From positions 1-12,343 of the forward strand of contig CASEHR010000102.1 of the NCBI GenBank assembly GCA_949287785.1: a stretch of DNA of 12,343 nucleotides, written 5' to 3'. Positions 1-5,791 of this stretch are shown piece by piece (within the stretch, counting starts at the first letter, position 1; each line of letters opens with the position of its first letter). The position numbers were made by a program, and so were the translations under genes. The stretch is from an uncultured Bacillota bacterium. Lineage in GTDB: Bacteria; Bacillota_I; Bacilli_A; Erysipelotrichales; Erysipelotrichaceae. The notes below the pieces were generated by a model. That model was given only the letters and a program-made list of their open reading frames with translations. It searched no databases and was not told where the DNA came from.

Positions 1-187
1 CGATGAGAGCACCTTTTTGATAGCCCAGATGGAAAGAACCGATCACTACCGGTATCGTGGCAATGTTGATCGAACCACCCATAGGCATGTTCAAGAAGGG
101 CAAAAACTCCTTGATATAATCAAGGACAAGTGCTAAAGCGACATACATCGCAACAAGGACTAGATCTTTTGTTTCAAACTTTTTCAT
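1..187 (-). CDS. thiT: Thiamine transporter ThiT (ECF S-component), 3' part outside window
   Basis: This encodes the N-terminal 62 residues of a small membrane protein that I read as ThiT (YuaJ family), the substrate-binding S-component that partners an ECF ATPase/EcfT module to import thiamine. The start is the ATG at 187-185, preceded 7 bases upstream by a GAGGTG Shine-Dalgarno. Visible features are a charged start (MKKFETKD), a first hydrophobic helix at about residues 9-23 (LVLVAMYVALALVLD), and the motif NMPMGGSIN at about 33-41 followed by a second hydrophobic segment. The P-x-GGSIN region is characteristic of ThiT. A TPP riboswitch directly upstream independently supports thiamine as the substrate. 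The gene runs off the left edge, so its length and C terminus cannot be judged. I see no sign of a frameshift in the visible part. Confidence 0.9.
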   Translation of the reverse strand, partial: MKKFETKDLVLVAMYVALALVLDYIKEFLPFLNMPMGGSINIATIPVVIGSFHLGYQKGALI

Positions 188-193
188 AAAAAA

Positions 194-215
194 ACACCTC
201 ATTTCCATAAGGCGT
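194..215 (-). promoter_or_regulatory. Shine-Dalgarno-sequestering hairpin of the thiT riboswitch
   Basis: On the minus strand ACGCCTTAT (215-207) pairs with ATGAGGTGT (202-194), giving 9 continuous pairs (two are G-U) across a GGAA loop of the GNRA class. The 3' arm contains the thiT Shine-Dalgarno GAGGTG (200-195). The 5' arm overlaps CCTTACGC (219-212), which can instead pair with GCGTAGG (238-232), the conserved 3' element of the TPP aptamer. The two states exclude each other. This predicts that with TPP bound the aptamer keeps GCGTAGG and the hairpin hides the ribosome site. Without TPP the anti-sequester helix forms and thiT is translated. There is no T-run after the hairpin, so it acts on translation rather than termination. 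Confidence 0.8.
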
Positions 216-221
216 AAGGAT

Positions 222-296
222 GTGGATACTCCCTACGCTAGTTCTAACTAGATCAGGTCAAAGGGTATATTCTCAGCCATAAGGCACCCCTGTCCG
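222..296 (-). promoter_or_regulatory. TPP riboswitch aptamer (THI element)
   Basis: The minus strand carries the conserved TPP aptamer blocks in order: GGGGTGCC (290-283), CTGAGA (276-271), ACCC (265-262), then CCTGATCTAGTTAGAACTAG and GCGTAGGGA ending at about 230. The CTAGTT/AACTAG segment forms the conserved stem of the pyrophosphate-side arm. A short P1 can form between GGA (295-293) and TCC (226-224). TPP riboswitches sense thiamine pyrophosphate and repress thiamine synthesis or uptake genes. This one lies immediately before a ThiT-like gene, an expected target. Confidence 0.96.
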
Positions 297-301
297 CGTG
301 T

Positions 302-329
302 ATTATAGCACAGTTTATGGTAATATCTA
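302..329 (-). promoter_or_regulatory. Probable thiT promoter
   Basis: A perfect TATAAT -10 box (307-302) is preceded 16 bases upstream by TAGATA (329-324), which matches 4 of 6 bases of TTGACA. Transcription would begin near 295, at the first base of the riboswitch P1 stem, which fits a riboswitch mRNA with no spare 5' sequence. The -35 is a guess; the -10 is strong. Confidence 0.65.
318..326 (+). promoter_or_regulatory. Extended -10 promoter of the fRMsr gene, leaderless arrangement
   Basis: TGG followed by TAATAT (321-326) is an extended -10 element (TGn-TATAAT type). Exactly 6 bases separate it from the ATG at 333, so the predicted transcription start coincides with the A of the start codon. 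No -35 or Shine-Dalgarno is recognisable. The box overlaps the presumed -35 of the divergent thiT promoter (324-329), so the two promoters probably cannot be occupied at the same time. Confidence 0.55.
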
Positions 330-332
330 GTC

Positions 333-791
333 ATGGATGAAATATATCTAAAACAAGTCAGAGCTCTTCTCGATGATAATGTCATCGGTTCCATCGCCAA
401 TGTCGCTTCTTTTCTGTATGAGACATTACACGATGTCAATTGGGTCGGCTATTATTTCCATCGTGATGATAAGCTTATTTTAGGACCGTTCATGGGCAAA
501 ATAGCCTGCAGCAAGCTCGCTTTGGATAAGGGTGTATGCGCAAAGGCTTTCCGGGATAAGTCAGTGACCTATGTCAGGGATGTACATAACTTTGATGGCC
601 ATATCGCCTGCGATGCCGATAGCCGCAGTGAGCTGGTCCTGCCTTTATACAATAAAGAAAAAGTGATCGGTGTCTTGGATATCGACGCTCCGATCACTGA
701 TCGTTTTAATCAGGATGATATTGATATGCTCAGTGAGGTAGCGATGATCATATCTGCTTATCTGAGCGGATATGATCAAGCTGCTTCATGA
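333..791 (+). CDS. Free methionine-(R)-sulfoxide reductase (GAF-domain fRMsr)
   Basis: A 152-residue single GAF domain, the usual size for fRMsr, the enzyme that reduces free (not protein-bound) methionine-R-sulfoxide with thioredoxin and protects against oxidative stress in the cytosol. Family hallmarks appear in order: NWVGYYF at 36-42, LGPFMGKIAC at 50-59, GVCAKA at 67-72, DVHNFDGHIACDADSRSE at 83-100, and GVLDIDAP at 113-120. The three conserved cysteines are Cys59, Cys69 and Cys93. By alignment with the E. coli enzyme, Cys93 in HIACD is the catalytic one and the others are resolving or support residues. The ATG at 333 has no Shine-Dalgarno but sits 6 bases after a -10 box, suggesting a leaderless mRNA. 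Its last 44 bases overlap the tail of the facing oxidoreductase gene. Both C termini look natural for their families, so the overlap is probably real. Confidence 0.95.
   Translation: MDEIYLKQVRALLDDNVIGSIANVASFLYETLHDVNWVGYYFHRDDKLILGPFMGKIACSKLALDKGVCAKAFRDKSVTYVRDVHNFDGHIACDADSRSELVLPLYNKEKVIGVLDIDAPITDRFNQDDIDMLSEVAMIISAYLSGYDQAAS
654..698 (-). terminator. Intrinsic terminator of the minus operon, inside the fRMsr coding region
   Basis: On the minus strand AGTGATCGG (698-690) and CCGATCACT (670-662) form 9 perfect pairs. The loop is 19 bases, with a possible inner GTC/GAC pairing. The stem is followed at once by TTTTCTTTA. It begins 50 bases beyond the stop codon of the Gfo/Idh/MocA gene (748), the last gene of the minus operon. 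The plus-strand reading of the same stem has no T-run, so it is directional. It lies wholly inside the fRMsr gene. Confidence 0.65.
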
Positions 792-1701
792 TATTCAGTG
801 TCCAGTCCAACAGCTCAAGGTGCGCTTTATAGGCACCTTTTTTGATAAAGCGGTCCATCGCTTTGAATTCATTGACATATGGATCGGTATCATCACTTTC
901 AGACTCGGTATTGCCGTTATGATCGATGAAGGTGTAATTCTTGACGATCGAGGGTGAACCGGTGACTTTGATCATACCTTTTTCTCCTGAGATCAGGACA
1001 AAAGATTCGCTGTCGCTGTCTTTACCGGCGATACATTCGACCAATAGTCCCGGATATTTCAGATGGATGATGCCCGATGTATCGATGCCGGTCTGATCAT
1101 TGGCATCATATTTCGCTTTAAGCGGACGACCGAATAACAGGTTGGCTAAATGCAGATTGTAGATATTGAGATCCAAAAGAGCTCCGCCACCCATCGAAGG
1201 ATTGAAATTATTCGGATTGAGACCGTTCAGGTAGTCATCGTAGCGTGATGAATACTTCGTGAAGTTCAGGATCGCCAGATGCAGCGGCTTGATCATCTCG
1301 ATCTTTTCCTTGAGAGAGCTTACCAACGGCTGATAGATCGTCGTGATCGTCTCAAAGAGATATAAATGCCGGCTGACAGCGATATTCTTAAGCTCCAGCG
1401 CTTCCTTGTAGGTCATCGTGAATGGTTTCTCCAATAAGACATTCTTATTTGCCAAAAGGCACTTTTTAGCGTATTCAAAATGCAAAGCATTCGGCAAGCC
1501 GACATAGACCGTATCGACTTCTTCGTCGGCCAAGATCGCATCGAGATCATCATATGCACGTCTGGCTTCGAGTTCAGCTTTGAATTTCTCCGCTTTGTCA
1601 AGATCGCGTGACAAGACAGCGACGATCTCGCTACCGCTTTGTTTCATCGCCAAGGCACTGGTCTTAGCGATATTGCTTACTCCTAGTATTCCTATCTTCA
1701 T
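748..1701 (-). CDS. Gfo/Idh/MocA-family NAD(P)-dependent oxidoreductase
   Basis: A 317-residue protein of normal length for this family of dehydrogenases, which act on sugars, inositols, trans-dihydrodiols and related compounds. The N-terminal Rossmann fold shows GILGVSNIA (residues 4-12), a variant of the usual GxGxIA loop, and a strand AVLSRD (28-33) for the adenosine ribose. The family signature EKPF is at 91-94 with the conserved catalytic-region lysine at 92. The C-terminal domain has GGGALLDLNIYNLHL at 171-185, carrying the conserved Asp177 and His184. The substrate cannot be read from the sequence. The ATG overlaps the preceding stop as ATGA, and GAGG lies 9 bases upstream. It is the last gene of the minus operon, and its 3' end overlaps the facing fRMsr gene by 44 bases. 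Confidence 0.9.
   Translation of the reverse strand: MKIGILGVSNIAKTSALAMKQSGSEIVAVLSRDLDKAEKFKAELEARRAYDDLDAILADEEVDTVYVGLPNALHFEYAKKCLLANKNVLLEKPFTMTYKEALELKNIAVSRHLYLFETITTIYQPLVSSLKEKIEMIKPLHLAILNFTKYSSRYDDYLNGLNPNNFNPSMGGGALLDLNIYNLHLANLLFGRPLKAKYDANDQTGIDTSGIIHLKYPGLLVECIAGKDSDSESFVLISGEKGMIKVTGSPSIVKNYTFIDHNGNTESESDDTDPYVNEFKAMDRFIKKGAYKAHLELLDWTLNIMKQLDHIRSDKQI
817..843 (+). terminator. Intrinsic terminator of the fRMsr gene, inside the facing oxidoreductase gene
   Basis: AAGGTGC (817-823) pairs with GCACCTT (833-839) across a 9-base loop, and the stem runs into a six-T tract (838-843). It starts 26 bases after the fRMsr stop codon, the usual spacing. The sequence also encodes residues near KKGAYKAHL of the oppositely oriented oxidoreductase. 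Confidence 0.7.
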
Positions 1702-2501
1702 AATCTGTACCTCATCATTCTTTCCATATAGTAGCGTACTCCTTCGAGCACGGCATTTTCAACACCCAACAAACGGATCTTCATATCGCCGATTTCTTTG
1801 ATCCTGACCTGTCCTTTAGCTTCCAAACGCCGACCGATATCGATAAAGCCGTCATCACTGTCAAGATCGATATCGAGATATGGCGTCCACGATCTGATTC
1901 CGTCATCGATCGCTGCCCCTTGCTTTTTGATGCCTCTTACCTTCGATCGGTATTCAGCAAGATGCAACGAAGTCATCGAATCATAATCACAACCGACAAG
2001 CAAACACTGGGCTTTCAATTCATATAACTTGCCTAAGGGTGAATCGTCGTCAAGGGCAAAATCGAGATTTTGATTGCCGGTGATCAGCTTAGCATAGCGC
2101 CCGTAGGCGACAAAAGCACAGTTGGGATGTCTGGAAAATTCGCTTTTCGGTCTTCTTCTTAAGTTCTCCACGGCCTTTGACATGTAGCTTATCTCCCCAT
2201 GCAAAGGATCAAAACCAGGCATACTTTCGCGATAGCGCTCATGAAGCTCATATGCGATAGGCGGATTGACAAAATCACTGGGATCATTGTTGTCAGGACA
2301 TTGTAGCGGCATGACGATCGTGCCGTTGTAGTCGACGCTTTCCAGCAAAGCATCGACATAAGTCTCTGCTCCCCCGACAATATAACCAAACCCCTTCAAA
2401 GAGGTATGCACCTCCAAGATCATCCCCTTGCATACACCGATCTCCTTGAAAATTCTGATGAGATCTTCCTTGGTGTACATTTTTTCGATCGCTTTAAGCA
2501 T
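1698..2501 (-). CDS. AAC(3)-family N-acetyltransferase (YokD-like)
   Basis: A 267-residue protein with the AAC(3) (antibiotic N-acetyltransferase) fold throughout: VHTSLKGFGYIVGGAET at 31-47, GTIVMPLQ at 60-67, DNNDPSDF at 70-77, MPGFDP at 94-99, RHPNCAFVAYG at 124-134, SPLGKLY at 154-160, and LLVGCDYDSMTSLHLAEYR at 167-185. His180 and Glu183 lie in the conserved SLHLAE active-site segment, and HTSL and the GG pair contribute to the acetyl-CoA site. AAC(3) enzymes move acetyl from acetyl-CoA to the 3-amino group of 2-deoxystreptamine aminoglycosides. Chromosomal YokD-like relatives often have unknown natural substrates. Its place in a housekeeping operon argues against a recently acquired resistance gene. 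The ATG overlaps the end of the PgpA-like gene by 8 bases with no clear Shine-Dalgarno, so translation is probably coupled. Met8 is an alternative start. Confidence 0.9.
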   Translation of the reverse strand: MLKAIEKMYTKEDLIRIFKEIGVCKGMILEVHTSLKGFGYIVGGAETYVDALLESVDYNGTIVMPLQCPDNNDPSDFVNPPIAYELHERYRESMPGFDPLHGEISYMSKAVENLRRRPKSEFSRHPNCAFVAYGRYAKLITGNQNLDFALDDDSPLGKLYELKAQCLLVGCDYDSMTSLHLAEYRSKVRGIKKQGAAIDDGIRSWTPYLDIDLDSDDGFIDIGRRLEAKGQVRIKEIGDMKIRLLGVENAVLEGVRYYMERMMRYRL

Positions 2502-2964
2502 GGGCTAATCTGCTGGCAGCACAGGAGGCGATAGCACCGATGACATCATCCGCAAAAGTATTGCAGACACTGTCCTTTTTCGAATTCAGCTCACCGATCC
2601 TTCCCGGTTTGATCTTGTCGATATAGCCGAAGGAAGTCAGAGCAACAGGACCGTAATTGAAAGCCATACCCAAACCGATCAGCTCATCGACACCAAAAAG
2701 GCCATCATCTTTCATCATTGCCTCCTTGATATACTTTGATTCGATCGTCCCCTTTTCAGCCAAGACATCCAATTCCAAAGCGATAATAACCGCATTCTGG
2801 ATATCCCGATCATGCATCACTTCATCAACGGCACGAACACAATCAGCCATCGTAAGACCTTTGATGTACTTGGCTTGCAAAAAATACGTACATTCAGCAC
2901 AATCTTCCAGACTGATCCCTCTTCGTGTCATAAGTTCGATGCATTCATCGTAATTATCCGTCAC
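2494..2964 (-). CDS. PgpA-like phosphatidylglycerophosphatase (YutG family)
   Basis: A 156-residue soluble protein matching the PgpA-like/YutG family of Firmicutes. Typical stretches are DEVMHDRDIQNAVI at 47-60, LDVLAEKG at 65-72, DDGLFGVDELIGLG at 86-99, YGPVALTSFGYIDKIKPG at 104-121, LNSKKD at 126-131, and NTFADDVIGAIA at 135-146. The paired acidic residues (Asp86-Asp87, Asp93-Glu94, Asp139-Asp140) are candidates for metal and phosphate handling. PgpA proteins remove phosphate from phosphatidylglycerophosphate to give phosphatidylglycerol; whether this short, membrane-free Firmicute type does so is inferred. It starts at GTG (2964-2962), overlapping the psuG stop as GTGA, with AAAGGAG 8 bases upstream. 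The start choice is therefore well supported despite not being ATG. Confidence 0.82.
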   Translation of the reverse strand: MTDNYDECIELMTRRGISLEDCAECTYFLQAKYIKGLTMADCVRAVDEVMHDRDIQNAVIIALELDVLAEKGTIESKYIKEAMMKDDGLFGVDELIGLGMAFNYGPVALTSFGYIDKIKPGRIGELNSKKDSVCNTFADDVIGAIASCAASRLAHA

Positions 2965-3860
2965 TTAACGAGCTCCTTTGCGATCTTAGCGCCAAGATGG
3001 GCATTATTATATACCAGTTCGATATTGGCATCCAAAGACTTGCCGCCGGTGATCTCGGTGATCTTCGCCAGAAGATACGGTGTTGTATCCTTGCCTTTGA
3101 TACCGTCACGATCAGCGTCCTTCAATGCCTCATCGATGGCTTCATTGATCATCTTCGGATCATAACTGTATTCTTGTGGAATCGGATTGGTCACAAGGAT
3201 GCCGCCCTTTAAATTCATCGCTCTTTTCATCTTGATGATACCGGCTATCTCTTCCGCTGTCTCAACTCTCTGATCGACTTTCAGCCCGCTGGTCCTTGTA
3301 TAGAAAGCCGGTAATTCGTTTGTCTGATAACCCAATACAGGGACACCGAACGTTTCAAGGTATTCAAGTGTCAAAGGCAGGTCTAAGATCGCTTTGGCTC
3401 CTGCACAGACAACAGTAACATCGGTATTAGCCAGCTCCTGCATGTCTGCCGAAATATCAAAAGTCTCTTGTGCATGACGATGAACACCACCGATACCGCC
3501 GGTCACAAATACCTCGATCTTAGCCATATTAGCCAGGATCATCGTTGTCGCAACTGTCGTTGCACCCCATTTCTTTTCCGCCATGATCACCGGCAGATCG
3601 CGTCTTGATACTTTGGCAATACCCTGCCTTTTGCCGAATTCTTCGATCTCATCATGACTCATTCCGACTACCGGTACACCATCGATGATACCGATCGTCG
3701 CCGGTACCGCTCCTTCTTCTTCGATGATCCTTTCAACTTCCAGGGCTGTTTTCACATTTCTGGGATATGGCATACCATGCGAGATGATCGTCGACTCTAA
3801 AGCGACCACCGGTCTGCCATCTCTGATGGCTTCTTTTACTCTTTCGCTAACTTTGATCAT
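2961..3860 (-). CDS. psuG: Pseudouridine-5'-phosphate glycosidase PsuG
   Basis: A 299-residue protein of the indigoidine synthase A-like (PsuG) family, at normal length. PsuG reversibly splits the C-C glycosidic bond of pseudouridine 5'-phosphate to give uracil and ribose 5-phosphate in the cytosol. The E. coli active-site residues Glu31, Lys93, Asp149 and Lys166 correspond by motif to Glu22 (ALEST), Lys83 (AKVSRRD), Asp139 (DISADM) and Lys156 (CAGAK). The offset is a steady 9-10 residues, so all are present. TGGIGGVHR at 120-128 and the TNPIP motif nearer the C terminus are also typical. The ATG overlaps the psuK stop as ATGA, with AAAGGAGAG about 8 bases upstream, so it is coupled to the kinase that makes its substrate. 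Confidence 0.97.
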   Translation of the reverse strand: MIKVSERVKEAIRDGRPVVALESTIISHGMPYPRNVKTALEVERIIEEEGAVPATIGIIDGVPVVGMSHDEIEEFGKRQGIAKVSRRDLPVIMAEKKWGATTVATTMILANMAKIEVFVTGGIGGVHRHAQETFDISADMQELANTDVTVVCAGAKAILDLPLTLEYLETFGVPVLGYQTNELPAFYTRTSGLKVDQRVETAEEIAGIIKMKRAMNLKGGILVTNPIPQEYSYDPKMINEAIDEALKDADRDGIKGKDTTPYLLAKITEITGGKSLDANIELVYNNAHLGAKIAKELVK

Positions 3861-4792
3861 AATACCAACTCTCCTTTGATTTTTTTCCGATATAAGCTGT
3901 CAGCTATCATCTTCCTATCGAGGTCGCTGACTGTCCTTTCGTCTTCTATGGTGATAAGCGATGCCACAAGACCGTCCTTGATCGCTTCTTCGTCATCTTT
4001 TCCTTGGTCAACCGCAGCGATATACGCCCCCAACAAGGCGTCGCCTGCACCGGTAGCATTTTGGATATGCACCTTAGTAGCATTGTGCAGATAACGGTAT
4101 ATATGACCATCTTTTGCCAAGTAAACGCCATCACGGTAAGTCAAAAGTACTTTTTTTACGCCCTTGTCCAAAAGATCGGACAGAGCATTCATGATATCTT
4201 CTTCGTTTTTGATCGATATACCGGATAACGCCTCAGCTTCATAGATATTCACCTTCAGGATATCAAGCTTGTCGAGGATAGCATTCAATTTAAAAGCCTT
4301 GGCTACGCTGATCGCATCGCTGAATTTGATCCCTTTGAAATCATTGGCGATATAGCTTATGATCTCTTCACTAAGGTTGTTGTCAACACAGAGCATATCT
4401 TTATCAGTGATGACTTCCTTTATCTCATTCAGATCTTTTTTAGTCATCCCTTCAATGATGTCCATATCATTGACCGCAAGATACATGTCTCCTGTTTCAT
4501 CAAGGATCGCCAGATACATCGACTGCTTTGAATTCCCTTTGATCTTACTGAAGGTCAGATCAAGTCCTTCAGCCAGGCAAGTCTTATAAGCCAAATGACC
4601 GAAATGATCATCACCAAATACGCTGACAAAATAGATATCTTCGGTAAGGTTGGTCATATTCTGTGCGATATTGTGCCCGACTCCGCCGACAGAGATCCTG
4701 ACTGTCGCCGGGTTGGAATCGCGCTCGATCAGCCGATGATCGCTTCTGGCGCTGATATCGATATTGCATGCTCCGATAACATATATTGCCAT
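3857..4792 (-). CDS. psuK: PfkB-family kinase, probable pseudouridine kinase PsuK
   Basis: A 311-residue ribokinase-type kinase. The N-terminal substrate region has GACNIDISARS (7-17) and the family motif VGGVGHNIAQNM. The C-terminal PfkB signature NATGAGDALLGAY, at about 244-256, carries the catalytic aspartate in GAGD and the anion hole. PfkB sequence alone does not fix the substrate. The direct 4-base overlap with psuG makes pseudouridine (ATP-dependent 5'-phosphorylation) the natural reading. No helix-turn-helix domain is fused to it. The ATG at 4792 lies 9 bases after the stop of the carboxypeptidase gene and has no Shine-Dalgarno. Instead TAGAAT ends 6 bases before ATG, so it may be made from its own leaderless mRNA as well as by read-through. 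Confidence 0.88.
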   Translation of the reverse strand: MAIYVIGACNIDISARSDHRLIERDSNPATVRISVGGVGHNIAQNMTNLTEDIYFVSVFGDDHFGHLAYKTCLAEGLDLTFSKIKGNSKQSMYLAILDETGDMYLAVNDMDIIEGMTKKDLNEIKEVITDKDMLCVDNNLSEEIISYIANDFKGIKFSDAISVAKAFKLNAILDKLDILKVNIYEAEALSGISIKNEEDIMNALSDLLDKGVKKVLLTYRDGVYLAKDGHIYRYLHNATKVHIQNATGAGDALLGAYIAAVDQGKDDEEAIKDGLVASLITIEDERTVSDLDRKMIADSLYRKKIKGELVL

Positions 4793-4798
4793 GGCTCT

Positions 4799-4827
4799 AT
4801 TCTACCATTTAGCAAAGTAACTTTCTA
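4799..4827 (-). promoter_or_regulatory. Possible internal leaderless promoter of psuK
   Basis: TAGAAA (4827-4822), 17 bases, then TAGAAT (4804-4799) preceded by TGG, an extended -10. Six bases follow before ATG. The TGG and the TAG of the -10 are the last Trp codon and stop codon of the carboxypeptidase gene. The spacing matches the other three promoters of this type in the window. The overlap with coding sequence weakens the case. Confidence 0.4.
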
Positions 4828-5737
4828 GGATATCAGCTACATCTTGCATATGAGCGCCTCTGCCGTCATCACCGTTTTCGTCAGCATCAGCCATGATCAC
4901 AAAATAGATCTCACCTTTATCATTTTCTACTACTGCGCTGATCGTCAGATGAGCTATATAGGTAAAACCTGTTTTACCGCCTAAGACATGCGCTTTCTCA
5001 CTGCCGGCGCCCTCAAGTGCACTCATCGTCGCATCGAAAGCATACCCATCATCGCTGGTATAGTGCATCGTGGTAAGGATCGTCCTTGCATTATCATTTT
5101 TAAAAGCCTCTGTCATAAGAAGAGCCAGATCATAAACTGTCGTATAGTTATTCTCATCATCAAGGCCGGTCACATTGGCAAAATCACTGTCTTTCATCCC
5201 CAACATCGATGCCTTCTGATCCATCAGTTCGACGAAATCATAGCCTTTGTCTTCAACATAACGCTTTAAAAGGTTGGCACAATCGGCCCCTGATTCAAGT
5301 ATCAATCCATATAAGGCATCCCTGATCGATATCTCATCGCCGACAGCCAGTCCGTATACCGAAGCATTGGCTTCGATAAGACCGGCAAGATCATCGTCTG
5401 TAACCGTCAAGACCTCATCGATATCATCAGTGTGGTCCAACGTTACCATCATGGTCATGATTTTCGTGAGCGATGCCGGATAGATCCTTTCGTGTTCATC
5501 TTTAGCATAGATTATATCAAGGTCACCGTCTTCATCTTTGGCGATCAGATAATTATTCGCATTGAGTTCCAGTTCCAGTGTCTTGACTTGCGGAACATAA
5601 GCCTGGGCTGTCCATTCTTCTGTACCGATAAAATATAAAACAAGCCAGATAAGCAAACTGATGATCGTGATCATCAGAAGAAAAATGACTCCCAATAATA
5701 CCACCCGGCTCTTCTTTATCTTTCGTCTTTTTGCCAT
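4802..5737 (-). CDS. D-alanyl-D-alanine carboxypeptidase (DacF/PBP5-like, peptidase S11), membrane-anchored
   Basis: A 311-residue penicillin-binding-protein-type serine peptidase that trims the terminal D-Ala from peptidoglycan stem peptides outside the membrane. A basic start (MAKRRKIKKSR) and one hydrophobic segment at about 12-37 with no obvious cleavage site suggest an uncleaved N-terminal anchor. The catalytic SLTK is at 89-92 (Ser89 nucleophile, Lys92), and KTG is at 255-257. At the expected SxN position the sequence is SGA (149-151) followed by Asp, so the usual asparagine is missing. The chain ends about 55 residues after KTG, so the PBP5-type C-terminal beta domain and amphipathic anchor are absent. 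The ATG at 5737 has no Shine-Dalgarno and sits 6 bases behind a good -10, suggesting a leaderless mRNA. It is the first gene of the minus operon. Confidence 0.9.
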   Translation of the reverse strand: MAKRRKIKKSRVVLLGVIFLLMITIISLLIWLVLYFIGTEEWTAQAYVPQVKTLELELNANNYLIAKDEDGDLDIIYAKDEHERIYPASLTKIMTMMVTLDHTDDIDEVLTVTDDDLAGLIEANASVYGLAVGDEISIRDALYGLILESGADCANLLKRYVEDKGYDFVELMDQKASMLGMKDSDFANVTGLDDENNYTTVYDLALLMTEAFKNDNARTILTTMHYTSDDGYAFDATMSALEGAGSEKAHVLGGKTGFTYIAHLTISAVVENDKGEIYFVIMADADENGDDGRGAHMQDVADILESYFAKW

Positions 5738-5743
5738 GAGTGC

Positions 5744-5772
5744 ATTTTATTACATTTGCGTAAGACTTTCAA
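5744..5772 (-). promoter_or_regulatory. Promoter of the carboxypeptidase operon, leaderless arrangement
   Basis: TTGAAA (5772-5767), exactly 17 bases, then TAAAAT (5749-5744): 5 of 6 matches in both boxes. Six bases separate the -10 from the ATG at 5737, placing the predicted start of transcription on the A of ATG. Confidence 0.75.
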
Positions 5773-5784
5773 TCTTACTATAAT
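5756..5784 (+). promoter_or_regulatory. Promoter of the lipoprotein gene, leaderless arrangement
   Basis: TTGCGT (5756-5761), 17 bases, then a perfect TATAAT (5779-5784). Seven bases separate it from the ATG at 5792. It interleaves with the opposing carboxypeptidase promoter: each -35 falls in the other's spacer, so one polymerase at a time can bind. Confidence 0.75.
5760..5778. promoter_or_regulatory. Candidate operator dyad between divergent envelope promoters
   Basis: GTAAGA (5760-5765) and TCTTAC (5773-5778) form a perfect 6-base inverted repeat with a 7-base spacer. It covers the -35 of the carboxypeptidase promoter and lies between the -35 and -10 of the lipoprotein promoter. A bound regulator would affect both genes. 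The repeat is short enough that chance is possible. Confidence 0.3.
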
Positions 5785-5791
5785 AGGCAGC

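Noticed and set aside
2657..3165. Plus-strand open frames of about 98 and 117 codons opposite the PgpA-like and psuG genes
   Set aside because: They are antisense to well-supported genes, lack ribosome sites and family-like sequence, and are shadows of the coding bias.
5756..5791. Upstream TTG start adding 12 residues to the lipoprotein
   Set aside because: It would place the start inside the -35 box and push the lipobox too far from the basic N terminus. The ATG at 5792 gives a normal signal peptide.
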